DNA from: Acidocella sp.
GTDB taxonomy: Bacteria > Pseudomonadota > Alphaproteobacteria > Acetobacterales > Acetobacteraceae
NCBI GenBank assembly: GCA_031291755.1
Contig: JARLIK010000010.1
Coordinates: forward strand, 45,379 to 109,378
DNA length: 64,000 nt
Direction: 5' to 3'
A program made the translations under genes and the position numbers. Numbering within the stretch: position 1 is the first letter of the stretch; the number at the start of each line of letters is the position of its first letter. The notes beneath the pieces were generated by a model. The model was not told the DNA's origin and ran no database searches. It worked only from the letters and a program-made list of their open reading frames with translations. Shown one piece after another: positions 25,494-34,341 of this stretch.

Positions 25494-26453
25494 TTGTCTC
25501 TCGTAAGGCCGCTAGTGCTGACCGGCTGGGAACGCGACATCGCAGGCTATGTCGCGGCGAGCTTGGTATTCGCCACCTTCAGCATGAAATCGATGCTGCG
25601 GCTCCGCATTGTCGCCATCTGCAGTAATTTCGCCTTCATCTACTACGCTGCCCTGGCCGGCGTTTATCCGGTGCTGATTCTGCACATCTGCCTGCTGCCG
25701 ATGAACCTGACACGGCTGCGGCAGATTTTGCGTGCTCGCACCGAGGGCTACCGTCTGCTGACCAAAACCGCTGACCCAGGCGCAGACTTTGCCAAACCCA
25801 TCTTCCTCAGTCCGGCTGCTCTGGCGGACCCCGCCACCGCGCTCAGCCTGGCCGAACGCGAACAATTACGCGTCGCCTGCCAACTCGCCGCCCGCCTGCC
25901 CAGCACCGAGGCACCAGCTCCCGCCAGCACCGGCCGCGCCGCCGCCTTGCTGCTGGACGCCATCGACCAGTTCCTCGCCACCCTGGCCGGACGCGGCGGC
26001 CTCACCGCCCCGCAAACCGCCCATCTCTCCGGCTTGCAAAGCCGCAACGAGGTGCTGCGCGCCTTGCATGAGACCTTAGGCGACCTCGCCGCAACCCTCA
26101 CCAACGCCCTCGCCCCGCTGCCGGACTGGCTGGCCAGCACCCTGCGCGAAGGCCTCGGCACCATCTTGCTCATTGCCGAACATGCCGCCAGCAGCCCCAC
26201 GGCCGAGGACATCAACCTGCTGCTGCGCATGACCTCGGACCGCGGCCCGCAGGTCGAAAAAATCCGCACCCGCGTCATGGCTACCCGCACTGACGATGAC
26301 ACCACCAGCCACCGCGCCGTATATATCATCACCGCTCTGTACGAGCGCACCGTATGGCTGCTGCAACGCTACGCCAAACTACTGGAACCCGGCGTCATCG
26401 CACCGCTGCAATCTTCCCCGCCTGCTCCGCCCCCGCCGCTTCCGGCAGTTTGA
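25494..26453 (+). CDS. Membrane protein: YgjV-like three-helix N-terminus plus soluble helical domain
   Basis: A 319-residue protein. Residues about 15-75 form three hydrophobic helices with the pattern FSMKSMLRLRIVAICSNFAF and LILHICLLPMNLTRLRQIL. This pattern is common in bacterial membrane proteins that carry a cyclic-nucleotide-binding domain. Here no cNMP domain follows; instead there is an Ala/Leu-rich helical region (about 110-305) ending in a PhoU-like helix (AVYIITALYERTVWLLQRYAKLL). The function is unknown. The start is TTG 25494, or GTG 25512. It follows scoB by 41 bases on the same strand and overlaps the convergent MFS gene end by 59 bases. Confidence 0.65.
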   Translation: MSLVRPLVLTGWERDIAGYVAASLVFATFSMKSMLRLRIVAICSNFAFIYYAALAGVYPVLILHICLLPMNLTRLRQILRARTEGYRLLTKTADPGADFAKPIFLSPAALADPATALSLAEREQLRVACQLAARLPSTEAPAPASTGRAAALLLDAIDQFLATLAGRGGLTAPQTAHLSGLQSRNEVLRALHETLGDLAATLTNALAPLPDWLASTLREGLGTILLIAEHAASSPTAEDINLLLRMTSDRGPQVEKIRTRVMATRTDDDTTSHRAVYIITALYERTVWLLQRYAKLLEPGVIAPLQSSPPAPPPPLPAV

Positions 26454-27798
26454 TACAAATATAAGTAGCCGGCAATGAAAGTGCCGCCATCGCCACGAAC
26501 GCAATCGAGAAATCACTCAAACTTGGCGTATTGTGGCCAAGGAAACTCAAACTAAGCCCCAGCACCGCCGCCGCGATCGCAATCCCCAGCGAAGCCGACA
26601 ATTGCTGCATCGTCGAAAAAAAACTGGTCGCCGCACTCATCCGCGGCTGCTCGATGTCGGCATAGGCAATCGAGCCATAGGCATTAAACTGTAACGACCT
26701 GAAAAACCCGCCGGTCAGAAGCACCGCAAAAATCAGCCACTCTGGCCAGTCCGGCCTGAACGCTGCGCATACCGCCAAAAACACCGCACAGAACAAGCCG
26801 TTCCAAATCAATATGGTCCGATAGCCAAAGTATTTTAAAAATTTGACCGTCATGCTTTTCATCACCATCGAACTTGCGGCTGTGGCGAACGTAATCATCC
26901 CGCTTTTTGCTGGTGATAATCCAAACCCTATTTGCAGCATCAAGGGCAGCAAAAACGGCAAGGCCGCAAACCCCACCCGGAACAACGTACCCGCTACCAT
27001 CGAGGTATAAAACGTCTGGATCCGCATCAAGTTCAAATCCAATACCGGGTCGGCATGACGCTTCGCATGCCGCATATACACCGCGCCCAAGGCAAAACTC
27101 ACCGCCACAGCCAGGGCACAATCCAACAGCGGCACATCACGCTTGGTCATCGCCTCCAGCCCGCCGATAAAAAACAGCAACGCCAGCCCCGAAATCACCA
27201 GCCCCACCAAATCAAATTTTCGGATGATCGGTTCACCAGCATCGCGAATATAAAGACTCACCAGCGCAAATCCCAAAATCCCAATCGGCAGATTGATCAA
27301 AAATATCCACCGCCACGAGGCATAGGTCACAATCAAACCACCCAGCGGCGGCCCCACCACCGGACCCAGCATCGCAGGTGTCAGCAGCCAGGCCAGCGCC
27401 GTAATCCGCTCAGACTTTTCAACCGAGCGTAAGATAATCAACCGCCCCACCGGCACCATCATGGCACCGCCCATCCCCTGCACAACCCGTGCGGCAATCA
27501 GCGCCCCAAAATCCGGTGCCACCGCACAGGCCAATGAACTCAGCGTAAACAATACAATCGCTGCCCGGAACACCAGACGCGCGCCATAGCGGTCCGCCAC
27601 CTGCCCGCTGGCCGGAATAAACACTGCCAGGCTCAGCAGATACGACGTCATCGCTAAACTCATGAAGGCCGGCGCAACATGAAACGCCTGCCCCATCACC
27701 GGCAGCGCCGTGCTGATCACGGTGCCATCCAACTGCTCCATAAACATCGCGCTCGCCACAATCAGCGCAATATTTCTGGCCGCCCGCGCATCAGACAT
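26395..27798 (-). CDS. MFS transporter, DHA2 (EmrB/QacA) family
   Basis: A proton-driven exporter or importer in the inner membrane. The 467 residues contain about 14 hydrophobic helices. The DHA2 motif MEQLDGTVISTALPVMG is at about residues 20-36, the MFS loop 2-3 motif (GQVADRYGARLVF) near 65, and a late QLSASLGIAIAAAVLG. Drug efflux is the usual role. Here it is co-directional with a class II aldolase gene (10-base gap) and a LysR regulator, opposite protocatechuate dioxygenase genes, so an aromatic or hydroxy acid substrate is plausible. Its 3' end overlaps the convergent membrane-protein gene. Confidence 0.88.
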   Translation of the reverse strand: MSDARAARNIALIVASAMFMEQLDGTVISTALPVMGQAFHVAPAFMSLAMTSYLLSLAVFIPASGQVADRYGARLVFRAAIVLFTLSSLACAVAPDFGALIAARVVQGMGGAMMVPVGRLIILRSVEKSERITALAWLLTPAMLGPVVGPPLGGLIVTYASWRWIFLINLPIGILGFALVSLYIRDAGEPIIRKFDLVGLVISGLALLFFIGGLEAMTKRDVPLLDCALAVAVSFALGAVYMRHAKRHADPVLDLNLMRIQTFYTSMVAGTLFRVGFAALPFLLPLMLQIGFGLSPAKSGMITFATAASSMVMKSMTVKFLKYFGYRTILIWNGLFCAVFLAVCAAFRPDWPEWLIFAVLLTGGFFRSLQFNAYGSIAYADIEQPRMSAATSFFSTMQQLSASLGIAIAAAVLGLSLSFLGHNTPSLSDFSIAFVAMAALSLPATYICIKLPEAAGAEQAGKIAAVR

Positions 27799-27807
27799 TG
27801 CCGCCCC

Positions 27808-28500
27808 TCAGCCCCGCCGCAATTTGGCGTAATGATAATCCCATACTTTTTGCAGCAAATTCGGCTTCCATAAATTATGGCTGATGATCGCAATCTCCGC
27901 CTCGCTCAGTTGCGTCACACTACCCGCCTGCATCGCCAGATGCTGCCGCTGCGCGGTTTCTTCCAAATACACTGCCAGCACAAACGCTTCGAGAATATTC
28001 GCCCCCACCGCCACCGCACCATGGTTCTTCAACGTCACCACTCGCGCATCACCCAGCTCCGCCGCCAGTTGCTCGCCCAAAATCTTCTTATTGATGGAAG
28101 CAATTTTGCCAAACCGTTTCACCTCGCCCAGCACCGCCGCCTGCATGATCACCGGCAGCACCGGCTGCCCCGCCATACTCAACACCGTCGACCATAGCGG
28201 ATGCGAATGCACCACGGCATTCACATCTGGGCGTTTGCGATAAATTTCAGTGTGAATATGGAACTCCATCGGCGGCACCACCTCGCCGCCCACCGGCTTG
28301 CCGTCCATATCGATCATGATGATATCCGCAAGCCGCATCGCGCTGCGCACCGAGGCACCCGAATTGATCATCACATAATCACTGCCCGGCACCCGCGCCG
28401 AAACATGCCCGTTAAAATCAATAATCCCAGCACGCTCCAGCATCGTAATCGCGTCCACCAGCGCCTGCATCTGTGTGACAACTTCCTGCTCCTGGCTCAT
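27808..28500 (-). CDS. Class II aldolase/adducin family protein
   Basis: A 230-residue zinc-dependent class II aldolase-like enzyme. Putative metal ligands are the HSH of NAVVHSHPLWSTVL (about residue 96) and a His in LKNHGAVAVGAN (about 157). GEVVPPMEFHIHTEIY also fits the family. Start chosen at ATG 28500, which has GAGGTGATCGG upstream and lies 4 bases from the LysR gene stop. Aromatic pathways use family members as decarboxylases or hydroxy-acid aldolases; which reaction applies here is not readable. The gene belongs to a probable LysR-aldolase-MFS operon. Confidence 0.85.
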   Translation of the reverse strand: MSQEQEVVTQMQALVDAITMLERAGIIDFNGHVSARVPGSDYVMINSGASVRSAMRLADIIMIDMDGKPVGGEVVPPMEFHIHTEIYRKRPDVNAVVHSHPLWSTVLSMAGQPVLPVIMQAAVLGEVKRFGKIASINKKILGEQLAAELGDARVVTLKNHGAVAVGANILEAFVLAVYLEETAQRQHLAMQAGSVTQLSEAEIAIISHNLWKPNLLQKVWDYHYAKLRRG

Positions 28501-28504
28501 CCGA

Positions 28505-29455
28505 TCACCTCTTGTTTGAATCCGGCTTATCCGAAACCGCATCGCGCGTCACCGCCGCGGCCACGTCAAACATCACCTGCCGCACCCAGCCATGCGCCGG
28601 GTCCTGCTGGTTATGCCGGTGCCACGCCAGATACATCACCAACCGCGCCTCTCTCTCCCCCGCCGGTAGCGGCACAGGAACCGCAGCAAACCCCTGCATC
28701 ATCCGCGCCGTGCATAATGACGGCAACGACGCCAGCAAGTCCGTGCCTTGCAAAAATACCGGCACTCCGGAAAAATTCGTCACCGACACCACAAAATTCC
28801 GCCGATGCCCGCGCCCTTCCATCCATTTATCAAACTGCAATTTCTCATGCTCGGCATGCATCACCGTCACATGCCGCGCCGCCATATAATCAGCAAAATC
28901 GCGGGGCGCTGTGCGCACACCGGCATCGTAAAAACACCTGTAGGAATCCTCAAACAATCGCCTCTGCACAATATCCGCCCCTTCCGGCGGCACCGGCGCA
29001 ATGATGAAATCACAATGCCGCTCGCGCAGCATCTCAGGCGTCGGCGTGCCAGAGGGGATAATCCGCAATTCAAACGATGCCACCTGCGCGCTGATCACCG
29101 CAAACACCTTCGGCAACAACAAATCACGCTGCAGATCATTCCCCGCCACCGTGACGCTCAGCCTGGCCTCCGCCGGATGAAATCGCTTCTTGCGGCCAAA
29201 ATTCTGCATCCCATCCAGCATCTCCTGCGCCGGCCCCGCCAGCGTCAAAGCCTGTGGCGTCGGCATGATCGCCCGGCCGGATTTCACGAACAGCGCGTCA
29301 TCGGCAATCACGCGCAACCTTGCCAGCCCATGGCTCACCGCCGACTGCGTGATCCCCAGCCGCCCCGCCGCCACGGTCACCGACCCCGCCTCCAGCACGG
29401 TCAGAAACAGCCGCAAATCCGCGCCTGAGAGCGTCAACCATTCATTTTTGTTCAT
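28505..29455 (-). CDS. LysR family transcriptional regulator
   Basis: A 316-residue regulator with an N-terminal winged helix-turn-helix (about residues 10-70: LRLFLTVLEAGSVTVAAGRLGITQSAVSHGLARLR) and a C-terminal periplasmic-binding-like effector domain. It is divergent from pcaH, 88 bases apart, with an inverted repeat just before its start. The likely arrangement is aromatic-acid-responsive control of pcaHG and its own operon; the effector could be protocatechuate or a precursor. Closest general resemblance is to the NodD/NahR-like LysR group. The ATG at 29455 has a weak binding site. Confidence 0.92.
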   Translation of the reverse strand: MNKNEWLTLSGADLRLFLTVLEAGSVTVAAGRLGITQSAVSHGLARLRVIADDALFVKSGRAIMPTPQALTLAGPAQEMLDGMQNFGRKKRFHPAEARLSVTVAGNDLQRDLLLPKVFAVISAQVASFELRIIPSGTPTPEMLRERHCDFIIAPVPPEGADIVQRRLFEDSYRCFYDAGVRTAPRDFADYMAARHVTVMHAEHEKLQFDKWMEGRGHRRNFVVSVTNFSGVPVFLQGTDLLASLPSLCTARMMQGFAAVPVPLPAGEREARLVMYLAWHRHNQQDPAHGWVRQVMFDVAAAVTRDAVSDKPDSNKR

Positions 29456-29462
29456 GGATACT

Positions 29463-29486
29463 ATGAATAGCTGATTATTTATTCAT
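29463..29486. promoter_or_regulatory. Candidate LysR operator between regulator and pcaH
   Basis: Inverted repeat ATGAATA, 10 bases, TATTCAT, in the 88-base gap between the divergent LysR gene and pcaH. Its dyad contains the T-N11-A spacing typical of LysR boxes and lies 8 bases from the regulator start, fitting autoregulation. Confidence 0.6.
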
Positions 29487-29543
29487 TGATAAGCCGGACC
29501 TAATAATCCCCGGCGTCCAACATACAAACCGGGAGTTACCCTC

Positions 29544-30329
29544 ATGGACTTCGAACGTGATTTCATCGGGCACAACCGTGCGCCCGGTCTTACTCCCACC
29601 TTGGAAAGCTCCGGCGATTTCATCGTGCGCAACCGCGCCAATCACCCGCCCGCTTTCACCCCCACCTATAAAAGCTCCACCGCCCGCTCGCCCCGCGCGC
29701 CGCTGATCGGCATCGAGCAGGGCATCGGCGAGCGCACCGGCCCGGTGTTCACGCGCGGCATCCTCGGTCCGCTCGATAACGACCTGATCCGCAATTATTC
29801 CACCGGCGGCGGCGAAGCCATCGGCGAGCGCATCGTGGTGCATGGCCGCATCATGGACCAAAACGGCCGCAGCGTGCCCAACACCTTGCTCGAAGTCTGG
29901 CAAGCCAACGCCGGCGGCCGTTACCGCCACAAGCGCGACACCTATCTCGCCGCCCTCGACCCCAATTTCGGCGGCTGCGGACGGGTCATCACCGACGACA
30001 ACGGCTATTACTTCTTCCGCACCATCCGCCCCGGCCCCTACCCCTGGCGCAATTTCGGCAGCGACTGGCGCCCCGCCCACATCCATTTCTCGGTGTTCGG
30101 CCACGCCTTCACCCAGCGCCTGATCAGCCAAATTTACTTCGAGGGCGACCCGCTCATCCACCGCTGCCCCATCGTCAACACCATCCCCGACAAGGCCGCC
30201 ATCGGGCGCCTGATCGCCAAGCTGGATTTCGAGCAGCAGGTGCCCTTCGACAGCCTCACCTACCGGTTCGACATCGTGCTGCGCGGCCAGCGTTCAACCT
30301 TTTTTGAAACCCGCCCGGAAGGCAATTAA
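29544..30329 (+). CDS. pcaH: Protocatechuate 3,4-dioxygenase beta subunit
   Basis: Iron-bearing subunit of the intradiol dioxygenase that opens protocatechuate to 3-carboxymuconate. The 261 residues hold all four Fe(III) ligands: Tyr in GGRYRHK, Tyr in GPYPWR and the two His in WRPAHIHFS, the second Tyr being 13 residues before the first His as in the Pseudomonas enzyme. GGGAG precedes the ATG. pcaG follows 16 bases later. No pcaB, pcaC or pcaD is present in the window, so the rest of the beta-ketoadipate route must be elsewhere. Confidence 0.96.
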   Translation: MDFERDFIGHNRAPGLTPTLESSGDFIVRNRANHPPAFTPTYKSSTARSPRAPLIGIEQGIGERTGPVFTRGILGPLDNDLIRNYSTGGGEAIGERIVVHGRIMDQNGRSVPNTLLEVWQANAGGRYRHKRDTYLAALDPNFGGCGRVITDDNGYYFFRTIRPGPYPWRNFGSDWRPAHIHFSVFGHAFTQRLISQIYFEGDPLIHRCPIVNTIPDKAAIGRLIAKLDFEQQVPFDSLTYRFDIVLRGQRSTFFETRPEGN

Positions 30330-30345
30330 TTAGGGAGTGCCAATA

Positions 30346-30927
30346 ATGTCCGTCACCTATCTCCACGAAACCCCCTCCCAGACCGCCGGCCCCTACGTCC
30401 ATATCGGCACCGTCCCGTCCTTCGCGGGGCTCAATGTCCGCACCGACGAAAAGCTCGACGTGCTGACCACCACCGGCAACCTCATCCGCATCGAAGGCAT
30501 TGTTTATGACGGCACCGGCACACCGGTCCCGGATGGCATTGTCGAAATCTGGCAGGCTGATGAAAACGGCAACTACAACGCCAACGGTTTTAACGGCTGG
30601 GGCCGTGCGCCCACCGGCGGCCCTGGTGCCGTCTGGTCCTTCCAAACCGTCAAACCCGGCGCCACCAAATGGCGCGATGGCCGCACCCAGGCGCCGCATA
30701 TCAACGTGCTGGTATTCGCCCGCGGCATCAACATCCACCTGCACACACGGCTATATTTCCCGGAAGACGAAGCCCTCATCGCCGCCGACCCGGTGCTTGG
30801 CGTCATCCACCAGCCTAAATGCCGCGAGACCCTCATCGCCACCCGCGTCCCCGGCGGCGGCATCCCCACCTACCGCTTCGACATCCACTTGCAAGGTGAG
30901 CACGAAACGGTATTTTTCGACGCTTGA
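30346..30927 (+). CDS. pcaG: Protocatechuate 3,4-dioxygenase alpha subunit
   Basis: Partner of PcaH in the (alpha-beta)n dioxygenase; it shares the fold but lacks the iron site. The 193 residues show ETPSQTAGPYVHIG near the start, GTPVPDGIVEIWQADENGNY near 60 and the typical YRFDIHLQGEHETVFFD end. Of GTG 30337 and ATG 30346, the ATG is 8 bases from TAGGGAG and is chosen. A strong hairpin follows 58 bases after the stop, closing the pcaHG unit. Confidence 0.95.
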   Translation: MSVTYLHETPSQTAGPYVHIGTVPSFAGLNVRTDEKLDVLTTTGNLIRIEGIVYDGTGTPVPDGIVEIWQADENGNYNANGFNGWGRAPTGGPGAVWSFQTVKPGATKWRDGRTQAPHINVLVFARGINIHLHTRLYFPEDEALIAADPVLGVIHQPKCRETLIATRVPGGGIPTYRFDIHLQGEHETVFFDA

Positions 30928-31381
30928 TTATCGTGTGAAGGCCCGCAGCACCCTGCGGCATTTGCAAAATCTATTTCTTCGGTCAGCATAAACGCAGCTG
31001 CCAACAAGGTAGCTGCGTTTATGCCGCACACCTCCTATTTAGCGAAGCTGCCGGCAGGACCAACCTCTCCTTCTCCAACGCACATCTTGAATCACAGTTA
31101 GCCATTTTGGGAATCGTATCGGGCACTATCTGGCATAATGGTCAGGGCTGCGGCGCGGCCCTCACCTCGGCATTGCCGCGCTCCCACGCCATACAACAGG
31201 TTTTTAATCTGCCCGGACCATCAGCGAACCCGCCACGACAAGAGCTGAGCGCCATGCCTTCCTGCCTGCGGCGTGAGATTGCGGTGCTATCCTTGCCGGG
31301 CCGAGGCATATAAGTAATCTTGATTTGTAGAATTCTTAATATGCCGTCACGTTAAACGGTACCACCATGGATGAGGCTCCG
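30928..31381. other. 454-base gap between pcaG and the glycan cluster
   Basis: Apart from the terminator at 30986-31024 I see no gene here. A 68-codon frame at 31107-31313 has no family resemblance and no binding site. The last 80 bases are AT-rich (around GAATTCTTAATAT) and probably contain the promoter of the glycosyltransferase cluster. Confidence 0.5.
30986..31024 (+). terminator. Strong hairpin after pcaHG
   Basis: GCATAAACGCAGCT, an 11-base loop, AGCTGCGTTTATGC: a perfect 14-bp stem, with the AAA/TTT near its base. It works equally in both directions and marks the boundary between the aromatic and the glycan regions. Confidence 0.7.
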
Positions 31382-33040
31382 ATGGCAGGCAGTAACAAAC
31401 CGGACAGGATCGCCAGCACTGCGCCCAGTAAGGCGAATGCCGTAACGGAGGCTCCCGTCAAAGCCCCCGGGGTGTTCGAGGAGTGGACTTATCTTCGCCT
31501 GAACCCCGATGTGCAACAAGCCGTGGCCGCTGGAAGATTTCGCTCCGGTCAGGAGCATTTCGAGCTATTTGGACGAATAGAGGGGCGCCCCTTTGTTATG
31601 CCAGAGATGCTGATAACCGAGCAGATTATCGTGACTGGCGGCCTGGACGCGCCCCGTGAAAGCCTGCCTTCCCCGGTCGGCGCTCTGGATTTTATCAAAA
31701 TCTCGCATTCTGGTGGAATTTTTCTGGCCGGTTGGGTCCAGGATCACGCTGAGCAACTCGACAGAGTCGATTTGTATTTCTCAAACTGGTCTATCTCCCT
31801 CGATGCACAAAATCTGGCCCGGCAGCGGCGCGAGGATGCCGAGTCCGCGTTGGGCGGCGACATCCATCATCTCCTTGGATTCTGGGGCTTTTTATTTGCC
31901 GACAGGCGGCTCGCGGGGGGCTTGTGCAGTGTGGTGCTACGGCTGAAATCCGGCGCTGAGCTTAATTTGTTGAGCAAGGCCGAGGTGATTGAAGACGATG
32001 AAATGCGCAACCTCGCCCTCGTTCAGCTTGCGCATGCGAGTTATTTCGGCAACCCGTATTTCGAAGCCGTGGCCGCGATCGAGGCTACAATCGGCAATCA
32101 GATGGTCGATTTCAACCGAATCCTCAGCCGCAAAGCGGTGAGCGCCCCCTATGTCGAGCGGTTCGGGCGCTCTGACCGGCGTTACAAGGGCTCTGTCATC
32201 GTCTGCCTGTACGGCAAGGTTGAGTATATGTTCCTGCAACAGGCGATGTTCTCAAAACAACCCGGCATGCAGGATTACGAGTTCATCTATGTAGTCAATA
32301 GCCCCTGGATTGCTGAGGATGTCCTCAAGGAGGCCAAGCTCTGCGCACTGATCTACGGTTTGGACATGAGCGTGGTGATTCTCAACAGTAATGCCGGGTT
32401 TGGCGCCGCCAATAACCTTGCCGCCGAATATGCAAGCTCTGACCGGCTGCTGATCATGAATCCAGATGTGTTTCCACATGACCCCTCCTGGGCCGAACGG
32501 CATACCAATGCAATCGAAGCGCTGCCGCCGGTGCAGACCGCTCTGTTTGGCGCGCCGCTTTATTATGACGATGGCTCACTGATGCATGCAGGCATGTATT
32601 TTGACGCTGACACAATGCCGCATTTTGCCCGGCCCGGAAAATTGGAGACGAGAATTTTACGCGTGGAGCATTACGGCAAGGGTGCGCCACCCGACACCGC
32701 GCGATTCTTAAAACCCCGCCCGGTGCCGGCGGTAACAGGCGCGTTCATGTCGGTGGAGCGTGATTGGTTCGAGCAGCTCAGTGGTTTTACCCATGACTAT
32801 GTGTTCGGGCATTATGAAGATGCGGATTTGTGCCTGAAAAGCATCAGGGCCGGACGCCTGCCCTGGCTGCACGACCTCCGGCTCTGGCATCTGGAGGGCA
32901 AAGGCTCGACTCGCCAGCCATCGCATGAAGGGGGATCAGTGATTAACCGCTGGCTATTCACGAAAACCTGGAGCGGGATGGTGCAAAATGGCCTGCTGGG
33001 GCCAAAGCCTACTTATCCCGGCTTTTATGGGGAGTCTTAG
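31382..33040 (+). CDS. Family 2 glycosyltransferase with N-terminal NPDV repeat module
   Basis: About 552 residues. The N-terminus carries one copy of a roughly 43-residue module (YLRLNPDVQQAVAAG, EHFELFGRIEGRPF; nt about 31475-31606), which recurs six times in the gene at 36.6 kb. A middle region of unknown fold (about 85-265) is followed by a GT2 domain (about 270-510), with SVIVCLYGK, the DxD-like LIMNPDV and the acceptor-site motif GHYEDADLCLK. A surface-polysaccharide or glycoprotein role is likely. ATG 31382 is preferred over 31367 because GAGG precedes it at the right distance. The GT4 gene follows 3 bases after the stop. Confidence 0.85.
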   Translation: MAGSNKPDRIASTAPSKANAVTEAPVKAPGVFEEWTYLRLNPDVQQAVAAGRFRSGQEHFELFGRIEGRPFVMPEMLITEQIIVTGGLDAPRESLPSPVGALDFIKISHSGGIFLAGWVQDHAEQLDRVDLYFSNWSISLDAQNLARQRREDAESALGGDIHHLLGFWGFLFADRRLAGGLCSVVLRLKSGAELNLLSKAEVIEDDEMRNLALVQLAHASYFGNPYFEAVAAIEATIGNQMVDFNRILSRKAVSAPYVERFGRSDRRYKGSVIVCLYGKVEYMFLQQAMFSKQPGMQDYEFIYVVNSPWIAEDVLKEAKLCALIYGLDMSVVILNSNAGFGAANNLAAEYASSDRLLIMNPDVFPHDPSWAERHTNAIEALPPVQTALFGAPLYYDDGSLMHAGMYFDADTMPHFARPGKLETRILRVEHYGKGAPPDTARFLKPRPVPAVTGAFMSVERDWFEQLSGFTHDYVFGHYEDADLCLKSIRAGRLPWLHDLRLWHLEGKGSTRQPSHEGGSVINRWLFTKTWSGMVQNGLLGPKPTYPGFYGES

Positions 33041-33043
33041 GCG

Positions 33044-34330
33044 ATGAAGATTTTACTGGTGAGCCTGTATCACCCAGAATTGGTGCGTGGTGGCGCCCAG
33101 ACGGTGGCCTATGAGCTGTTTCAGGGACTGCGGAATGTGCCAAATACCGAGGTGACGCTGCTGGCTTCGATCGACCAGACCACTCCGGCTCTCTTCAAAA
33201 GCGGGGCGCGGATTACCGGCTTCGACGGGCGGCCAGGCGAATTTTTGTTCCTTAGCCAAAATCGTGACTACGCCTGGGAGAAGAGCAACAATGTGCCGCA
33301 GGCGGAAGGGTTCGTAGAGTTTTTGCGCCTGATCCAGCCTGACGTGGTGCATTTCCATCATTTCATGACCTTTGGGATTGATTATCTGACGCTCACGCGC
33401 CGGGCGCTGCCGGATGCGAAAATTGTCTTCACGGCGCATGAATTTCTGACGATCTGTGCTGCCAACGGCCATATGGTGCGGCGGACCGACAAGTCACTCT
33501 GCACCCGCGCCTCAGCCGTGCGCTGCCACCAATGCCTGCCTGGCCTCCCACCAGAGCATTATTTCATGCGCAAGATGTGGATGCAGACACATCTGCAAGC
33601 GGTCGATGTATTCACGACACCCAGCCGCTTCATGATAGAGCCGTTCGCAGCCTGGGGGCTGCCGCGAGATAAACTCGTGCATGTGACTAATGGGCTTGAA
33701 CTGCGGCCGACGAAGTCGCTACCGGTGCAGAAGCGCGCATGGCACAATCGTTTTGGCTTTTTTGGTCAGTTGGTGGATGCAAAAGGCATACGGGTGCTTC
33801 TGGAAGCCGTTTCGATCCTGCGCACGGAAGGGTTCAAGGATTTTATCGTCGAGATCAACGGCGATAATATTCAGTTTGCAACAGCTGAAGGACGCGCCGA
33901 AATCGAGGATTTTTTAGCCGCCGAAGCGGCGTTGCCGCAGGCGGAGCGGAATGTTGTTTTCAATGGCTCCTACCATCACGATCAGTTGCAGGCCCGCATG
34001 TCGCGGATCGACTGGTGTATCGTGCCATCGGTGTGGTGGGAGATTTTTTGTCTGGTGATCTCGGAAGCCTGGAGCTTTGGCCGGCCGGTAATCGCCTCCA
34101 ATGTCGGCGGGCCGGCCGAGCGCATCAGCGATGGCGTGGACGGACTGTTGTTCGAGTTGGGCGATGCACGCGCCCTGGCTGAGACAATGCGTCGCGCCTG
34201 CACAGAGAAAGGGCTGTGGGACAAGCTGTCTGCGGGAATCACGCCGCCAGCCGGACGCGACGAGATGGTGGAGGGATTTTTGGCCGTTTACAGAGATGTC
34301 GGCGCATCGGCGCACCTGGCGGCGGAGTAA
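33044..34330 (+). CDS. Family 4 glycosyltransferase
   Basis: A 428-residue GT-B retaining glycosyltransferase. The N-terminal acceptor domain has the glycine loop RGGAQTVAYELF (about residue 16), then HFHHFMTFG and HEFLTICAANG. A Cys cluster (CTRASAVRCHQC, about 152-162) may bind metal. The C-terminal donor domain carries the E-x7-E motif in EIFCLVISEAWSFG (about 334-342), for nucleotide-sugar binding. It is co-oriented with genes on both sides (3 and 11 bases), so it is a member of one operon. Donor and acceptor sugars are unknown. Confidence 0.9.
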   Translation: MKILLVSLYHPELVRGGAQTVAYELFQGLRNVPNTEVTLLASIDQTTPALFKSGARITGFDGRPGEFLFLSQNRDYAWEKSNNVPQAEGFVEFLRLIQPDVVHFHHFMTFGIDYLTLTRRALPDAKIVFTAHEFLTICAANGHMVRRTDKSLCTRASAVRCHQCLPGLPPEHYFMRKMWMQTHLQAVDVFTTPSRFMIEPFAAWGLPRDKLVHVTNGLELRPTKSLPVQKRAWHNRFGFFGQLVDAKGIRVLLEAVSILRTEGFKDFIVEINGDNIQFATAEGRAEIEDFLAAEAALPQAERNVVFNGSYHHDQLQARMSRIDWCIVPSVWWEIFCLVISEAWSFGRPVIASNVGGPAERISDGVDGLLFELGDARALAETMRRACTEKGLWDKLSAGITPPAGRDEMVEGFLAVYRDVGASAHLAAE

Positions 34331-34341
34331 GTGGAGCTTTT

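Noticed and set aside
31107..31313. A 68-codon frame in the pcaG-glycan cluster gap
   Set aside because: No family resemblance, no binding site and no codon-usage support seen.
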